From a bacterium (lineage in GTDB: Bacteria; Bacillota; Bacilli; Lactobacillales; Streptococcaceae): 32,214 nt of DNA. Every line of letters begins with the position of its first letter. The stretch's first letter is position 1. This document shows positions 28,566-32,214 of the stretch, piece after piece. The notes under the pieces were generated by a model that saw only the letters and a program-made list of their open reading frames with translations, ran no database searches and was not told where the DNA came from. Made by a program: the position numbers and the translations under genes. The stretch covers positions 1 through 32,214 of the forward strand of contig CAJNBY010000018.1 of NCBI GenBank assembly GCA_905221125.1, written 5' to 3'.

Positions 28566-29038
28566 CCTCACTATACGATTTTTCAGTCTTAAACCAAGAC
28601 AATCAAGAAACCCCATTAGATGCCTATCGTGGTAAGGTTCTCTTGATTGTCAACACTGCTACTGGATGTGGTTTAACGCCCCAGTACCAAGGACTCCAAG
28701 AACTCTATGACCGCTATCAAAATCTGGGATTTGAGATTTTAGACTTCCCTTGCAATCAGTTTATGGGACAAGCACCCGGCAGCGCAGAGGAAATCAATTC
28801 CTTCTGCACTCTTCATTATCAAACTACTTTCTCACGCTTTGACAAAATCAAGGTCAACGGCAAAGAAGCAGATCCTCTCTATGTTTGGTTGAAAGACCAG
28901 AAATCTGGCCCACTAGGAAAACGAATCGAATGGAATTTCGCTAAGTTTCTCATCGGTCGTGATGGGCAGGTCTTTGAACGCTTCTCTTCAAAAACAGATC
29001 CCAAACAGATTGAAGAGGTGATTCAAAACCTACTATAA
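28562..29038 (+). CDS. Cys-type glutathione/thiol peroxidase
   Basis: The 158-residue product reduces peroxides using a thiol cofactor, thioredoxin or glutathione. It has the family order: NTATGCGLTPQY with peroxidatic Cys36, LDFPCNQFMGQ with Cys64 and Gln70, a possible resolving Cys82, and RIEWNFAKFLI with Trp124 and Asn125, completing the catalytic tetrad. There is Cys rather than selenocysteine. It overlaps the preceding membrane-protein gene by four bases and has an AAGGAGAAAAG ribosome site within that gene. In pneumococcus the homologue (recalled as SP_0313) lies beside the hyaluronidase region. Here it is the last gene of the DUF3278 operon. Confidence 0.94.
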   Translation: MTSLYDFSVLNQDNQETPLDAYRGKVLLIVNTATGCGLTPQYQGLQELYDRYQNLGFEILDFPCNQFMGQAPGSAEEINSFCTLHYQTTFSRFDKIKVNGKEADPLYVWLKDQKSGPLGKRIEWNFAKFLIGRDGQVFERFSSKTDPKQIEEVIQNLL

Positions 29039-29044
29039 TTTCAC

Positions 29045-29094
29045 AATCTCGCTATGATTAGGTCTCCTTTAACCTAATCATAGTGAGATTTTTT
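29045..29094 (+). terminator. Terminator of the HTH-DUF3278-GPx operon
   Basis: A 19-base stem (29045-29063 with 29072-29090, one G-T pair) encloses an 8-base loop and is followed by TTTTTT. It begins six bases after the peroxidase stop codon. Confidence 0.92.
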
Positions 29095-29112
29095 GATTGG
29101 CTTTGGCTTAAA

Positions 29113-29148
29113 TAGAAAAACACCCCATGATATGAAACATGAAGTGTT
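29113..29148 (-). terminator. Terminator of the umuC cassette
   Basis: On the minus strand AACACTTCATG (29138-29148) pairs with CATGGGGTGTT (29119-29129), allowing two G-U pairs, and is followed by TTTCTATTT. It lies about 34 bases past the last gene of the cassette. Confidence 0.8.
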
Positions 29149-29181
29149 ATAAAAATGATACATTTTACAGCAGACAACCCT

Positions 29182-29475
29182 CTACTGACTACTATTTTTA
29201 ACCCCAGCATATTCATAGGTTCTATTTCTGGGGCACTCTTTTTCCGTTACTACCCTAAAATAAAAGTGATGCTCCCGCCCATCCTTGGCATTCTCCTTGT
29301 TTAGGACAAAGTAGTTTTTCTGATTCAGAGCCATGGTTCGTAGGATGTCATCAATCAAGAAAGTCAAGGGTACATTCATGCCAGAGTATTTTTGAAAATC
29401 CTCTTCAAAACGAATATAGTCATCTGAAAAATAATCCATCTGCAGTTTGTTTTCATACAACTCTTTTCTAGTCAT
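29182..29475 (-). CDS. Small conserved protein of the umuC cassette (DUF5960-like)
   Basis: The 97-residue soluble protein has an acidic N-terminal half (LQMDYFSDDYIRFEEDFQKYSG) and a hydrophobic central helix (PLTFLIDDILRTMAL). A basic C-terminal beta-rich part follows (HHFYFRVVTEKECPRNRTYEY). I think it belongs to DUF5960, a family of unknown function placed after UmuC-like polymerases in streptococci, but this rests on memory. Its start overlaps the preceding gene by eight bases, so it is translated as part of the cassette. Confidence 0.7.
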   Translation of the reverse strand: MTRKELYENKLQMDYFSDDYIRFEEDFQKYSGMNVPLTFLIDDILRTMALNQKNYFVLNKENAKDGREHHFYFRVVTEKECPRNRTYEYAGVKNSSQ

Positions 29476-29830
29476 AAACTCCCTCCTCCCACAGTCTAAT
29501 TTCTAGGATATCCACAAGCTCTATCAGCCTATAACCCTCGCTTGTTCTAATAGATAATGATTTAGAGAATAACTCTCTCACCTTACCGATGATAGTGACT
29601 TTCTGCTTCCTTTCCTTGACCACAAAACTTCCCTTCAGTTGGCCAACATAAAGCTGGGAAAGCAAGTGTAGTTTCTCATCTAGAGTCAAATCTGTCGAAA
29701 AATCAACACGGCTTTTTTCTTCACTGAGCGAACTGGTGTGTTCTGAGAGGTAAAACCCCATCCACTTCTGCATACCTGGATCTTGATAATCTCGCGCGGA
29801 TTGAAAGGGTAAATAAGAACGATCAATCAT
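29468..29830 (-). CDS. YolD-like accessory protein
   Basis: The 120-residue protein has the YolD-like pattern. The N-terminal half contains MQKWMGFYLSEHTSSL (about 20-35). The C-terminal half is an Sm/SH3-like beta sheet (KQKVTIIGKVRELFSKSLSIRTSEGYRLIELVDILEIRLWE). YolD proteins accompany UvrX/UmuC polymerases in Firmicutes and are proposed functional analogues of UmuD. The start codon overlaps the end of umuC by four bases and the end overlaps the next gene by eight, giving tight translational coupling. Confidence 0.8.
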   Translation of the reverse strand: MIDRSYLPFQSARDYQDPGMQKWMGFYLSEHTSSLSEEKSRVDFSTDLTLDEKLHLLSQLYVGQLKGSFVVKERKQKVTIIGKVRELFSKSLSIRTSEGYRLIELVDILEIRLWEEGVYD

Positions 29831-31242
29831 TTTAATCCATCTAAACCTCCGGCAGAATGGCCCCCAATCAGCTTGCTTCTAGCAAGGCTCCTAGAGGCTT
29901 CTTCCAGTGCATTGGCTTTTAAAAGGGAGGTGAAACCAAATTTTTCCCGAATGGAGTCAATGGCCGTCTGGAGTCTTTCTTCTTTTTCTAACTTATCAAC
30001 ATCATCAAAGAGAGATATCAAACCAAAGGACTCGTCTACAAAGCCTGAATAGTTGACTCCAACACTTCTGACCGCTCCTGAAGTGTATTTATTATGAAAT
30101 AACTTCAAAACATAGTCCGTTAAGACAGCTGTATTATTGGTCGGTTCGACCTTCATTTGTGTGTGTATAGAGGGCCTGACTTCCTGTTTAGAGAAACCGA
30201 CATAGATAGAGACAAGGGTTGTTTTCTTGCCAGACCTTCTCAGTCTGATAGCCACCTGCTCCGCCATTTCTCGAAGAATAATTTCAATATCCCGTAGCTT
30301 CACGTAGTCTCTAGGTAGGATTTGAGAATTTCCCAACCCTCGAGACTTGGCTTTATAGGGCTTATGAACATTGCTCTCATCAATCCCATTAGCATGAAAC
30401 CACAAACGCAGACCAGCCTGACCGAGAACTTTCTGTAGCTGGTCTGGATTGCTGGTAGCCAATTCTTTGATGGAAAAAATCCCCAAGGCATTCAAGCGTT
30501 TCTCCATCCGCCTGCCAATCCCCCAAAAGTCTGTCATCTTAGGAATAGCCCAAACTTTCTCTTCCACATCCTGGTAAGACCAGTTGGCCCTCATGGTCGG
30601 AGTGTGCTTGGCCTCATTATCCAGAGCCAACTTTGCCAGTAAGGGATTGGCATTGGACATGCCCACTGTAGAGTAAATCCCTGTCTGCCTCCAAATATCC
30701 CTCTGAATGCGGGCAGAAAGCAGATCCAGCTTGTCTTTGCGAGAGAGACTCTTGTCCGGGATGAAGTAGTTGAGCGAACTGGTCAAATCGATAAAGCCCT
30801 CATCGATAGAGTAGGGATAAATATCATCTGGGCTACCATAGTTTTGAAAGATTCGTTGAATTTCCATATTGACCGCTATGTACTCATCCATCCGAGGAGG
30901 TACAATCAAGGTCACTTGAGCCCAATCTTCGATGTAACGAACATAGTCCGAGTCAGTCGGTAGCCCTTGTTTTCGAGCATTGTAATAGGAAAATTTGCGC
31001 GTCTTGATATCAAAAGGTAAATCATAGGCCCGACCAACATTGGACTTGCCAAAAATCTTCTTAAACATGGGAGAGGAGGCCAGAATCAGACCAGTCGAAT
31101 TATCCGCTCGGCTCATGACACAAAGCGAAGTCTTCAGCGGATGCAAGCCCCTTTTCACACACTCAACGCTGGCATAAAAGGATTTCATATCTACAAAGGC
31201 AATATCACTTTTGGGCTCTCTGGAATAATCAAAGTAGCCCAT
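29827..31242 (-). CDS. Y-family DNA polymerase, UmuC/UvrX type
   Basis: This error-prone polymerase would copy across damaged template DNA. The 471-residue product has the palm motif AFVDMKSFYASVECV with catalytic Asp18 and the second metal-binding motif YSIDEGFIDL with Asp147 and Glu148. A helix-hairpin-helix thumb follows (DFWGIGRRMEKRLNALGIFSIKELA, about 238-262), then a little-finger domain (about 300-420) and a C-terminal tail that may carry a clamp-binding site. It starts three bases after the stop codon of the LexA-like repressor gene. The four-gene order matches the UV-inducible cassette described in S. uberis. Confidence 0.93.
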   Translation of the reverse strand: MGYFDYSREPKSDIAFVDMKSFYASVECVKRGLHPLKTSLCVMSRADNSTGLILASSPMFKKIFGKSNVGRAYDLPFDIKTRKFSYYNARKQGLPTDSDYVRYIEDWAQVTLIVPPRMDEYIAVNMEIQRIFQNYGSPDDIYPYSIDEGFIDLTSSLNYFIPDKSLSRKDKLDLLSARIQRDIWRQTGIYSTVGMSNANPLLAKLALDNEAKHTPTMRANWSYQDVEEKVWAIPKMTDFWGIGRRMEKRLNALGIFSIKELATSNPDQLQKVLGQAGLRLWFHANGIDESNVHKPYKAKSRGLGNSQILPRDYVKLRDIEIILREMAEQVAIRLRRSGKKTTLVSIYVGFSKQEVRPSIHTQMKVEPTNNTAVLTDYVLKLFHNKYTSGAVRSVGVNYSGFVDESFGLISLFDDVDKLEKEERLQTAIDSIREKFGFTSLLKANALEEASRSLARSKLIGGHSAGGLDGLK

Positions 31243-31245
31243 AGG

Positions 31246-31932
31246 CTAACCCTCCATCGGCACAAAATTACCCACGATAATCCCTACAATCCGAGGATCT
31301 TCCTCATAGGAAATGAAAATGTCCTTGTATTTAGGATTGATCGAAACCAAACGCAGGCCATCTTCCTCTCGATATACCCGCTTGATATAGGTTTGGTTGT
31401 TACAAACCACCGCATAAACCGCCCCGTCATAGTCAAACCCTGTCTCTCGAATCAGAGCAACTGAACCATTTTGATATTTAGGTTCCATGGAGTCCCCAGA
31501 CACCCAAGACGCAAAATCATGGGCCAACTCCTCATTAAAGTAAACTGTATCAAAATTCTGATCATCGTAGACCGAAGCTCCAATCCCTGCTGACATACGT
31601 TCATAGACATGATACTCGTAGAGGCGCTCTGGCATGGTCGTCACCTTCTGAGTTTGTTCCTCTTGAGCTAGGTTGCGAGCATAAAGAACAACCTTCTCCT
31701 TCCCTTGCTTGGATAGGCTATTGTAGAGACGAACAATCTCGATTTGAGTGAAATAACCTTTGGCTACTTTTAAAATGTTTTCTAACTGAGCAACCTTCTC
31801 CTGGGACGGTTCCTTAACCCCACGTTCCCAAGCCGAATAAGCCTGAAAACTAATCCCAAGTTGCTCTGCAATTTCCTTCTGTGTCAATTTCAACTCTTTC
31901 CTGCGATCCTTGAGTTTTTCTGGTTGATACAT
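31246..31932 (-). CDS. LexA/HdiR-like self-cleaving repressor (UmuR type)
   Basis: The 228-residue protein joins an N-terminal Xre HTH domain (LTQKEIAEQLGISFQAYSAWERG, about 16-38) to a C-terminal S24 LexA-like peptidase domain. The expected cleavage site is Ala115-Gly116 (ERMSAGIGA). Catalytic Ser148 lies in SGDSMEP and Lys184 in QTYIKRV. Streptococci lack LexA. HdiR in Lactococcus and UmuR in S. uberis fill that role, being cleaved after DNA damage to release a umuC operon. The ATG follows AGGAGGTG. It is the first gene of the cassette and probably represses its own promoter. Confidence 0.92.
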   Translation of the reverse strand: MYQPEKLKDRRKELKLTQKEIAEQLGISFQAYSAWERGVKEPSQEKVAQLENILKVAKGYFTQIEIVRLYNSLSKQGKEKVVLYARNLAQEEQTQKVTTMPERLYEYHVYERMSAGIGASVYDDQNFDTVYFNEELAHDFASWVSGDSMEPKYQNGSVALIRETGFDYDGAVYAVVCNNQTYIKRVYREEDGLRLVSINPKYKDIFISYEEDPRIVGIIVGNFVPMEG

Positions 31933-31943
31933 ACTTCACCTCC

Positions 31944-32100
31944 TATTATATACTTTAATATAGAATATCTCCCTTAGAAAGACTAATCGATGGATGAACT
32001 TACACTTTTAAAACTCAACCATTTTGGTTTAGTTTTATTATATAAAAAAAGTGGACAAATGTCTACTAGGAATATCAGAAACATCGTGAGTTTTCATCAA
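31944..32100. promoter_or_regulatory. Control region upstream of the umuR-type gene
   Basis: This AT-rich stretch holds an imperfect palindrome (TATATACTTTAATATA, near 31947-31962) next to the ribosome site. It also holds a long imperfect stem: AAACTCAACC (32011-32020) pairs with GGTTTAGTTT (32026-32035), with outer arms CACTTTT and AAAAGTG. The stem could be a terminator for an upstream gene or a repressor site. I see no clean -35/-10 pair, so the promoter is unresolved. Confidence 0.35.
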
Positions 32101-32134
32101 ACTAAAAGGACTTAGCCCTGTACAATACAGAACT

Positions 32135-32184
32135 GGCTCTATAATATTTGTAGTGGGTAAATCCCCTATAGATATTATGGAGCC
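32135..32184. repeat. 50-base inverted repeat at the window edge
   Basis: GGCTCTATAATAT and ATATTATGGAGCC form 13-base ends with one mismatch around a 24-base core that itself contains a smaller palindrome (GTGGGTAAATCCCC). The GGCTC ends resemble those of ISL3-family insertion sequences. No transposase is visible in the 30 bases that remain, so it may be an IS end or an independent small repeat. Confidence 0.45.
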
Positions 32185-32214
32185 TATTTTGTTGTAGAAA
32201 AAAAGTCCCATAAG

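Overview
The window is low-GC Firmicute DNA from the Streptococcus mitis group. Gene content and order follow the pneumococcal cps/penicillin-binding-protein neighbourhood: gnd-ritR, mapZ, gpsB, recU-pbp1A, aliA, dexB, luxS, clpL, and mraY-pbpX-ftsL-rsmH. PBP1a and PBP2x use exact pneumococcal residue numbering at their active sites (S370 and S337), but both differ from remembered R6 sequences at many positions. The cps position also holds no capsule genes. I favour S. mitis or a close relative over encapsulated S. pneumoniae. A non-encapsulated pneumococcus with mosaic pbp alleles cannot be excluded from the sequence alone.

Layout. (1) 1-4.9 kb, minus strand: an rlmL-like methyltransferase, mapZ, gnd and ritR, apparently one transcription unit ending in a strong hairpin at 29-71. 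(2) 4.9-6.3 kb, minus: a DUF1273 (YpsA-like) gene, gpsB and the RNase P RNA gene rnpB. (3) 6.3-9.1 kb, plus: recU-pbp1A, divergent from the DUF1273 gene across overlapping promoters. (4) 9.3-17 kb, minus: the capsule-locus position, reduced to dexB, an aliB-like lipoprotein gene, glf and aliA. (5) 17.1-19.2 kb, plus: a DUF1846/UPF0371 gene and luxS. (6) 19.4-21.5 kb, minus: clpL with a CtsR operator, bracketed by two inverted RUP-type repeats. (7) 21.9-26.5 kb, minus: rsmH-ftsL-pbpX-mraY, septal wall synthesis. (8) 26.6-29.0 kb, plus: an uncharacterised operon with a small Xre-type regulator, three DUF3278-related or small membrane proteins, a larger DUF3278 protein and a glutathione peroxidase. 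(9) 29.2-31.9 kb, minus: a four-gene SOS-like cassette with a self-cleaving-type repressor, a UmuC-like polymerase and two small proteins.

Much of the window serves growth and division of the ovoid cell. MapZ and GpsB place and coordinate the machinery. PBP1a, PBP2x, FtsL and MraY build the wall. RecU, RnpB and the rRNA methyltransferases are housekeeping functions. AliA and the AliB-like protein would feed peptides to the Ami permease, and a CodY-like box sits beside the aliA promoter. RitR, ClpL, GPx and the UmuC cassette cover redox, heat and DNA-damage stress.

The points most worth following are the capsule-less cps position with a lone glf, the HTH-DUF3278-GPx operon with an internal gene duplication, and the RUP-bracketed clpL unit with a small ORF in its leader region.
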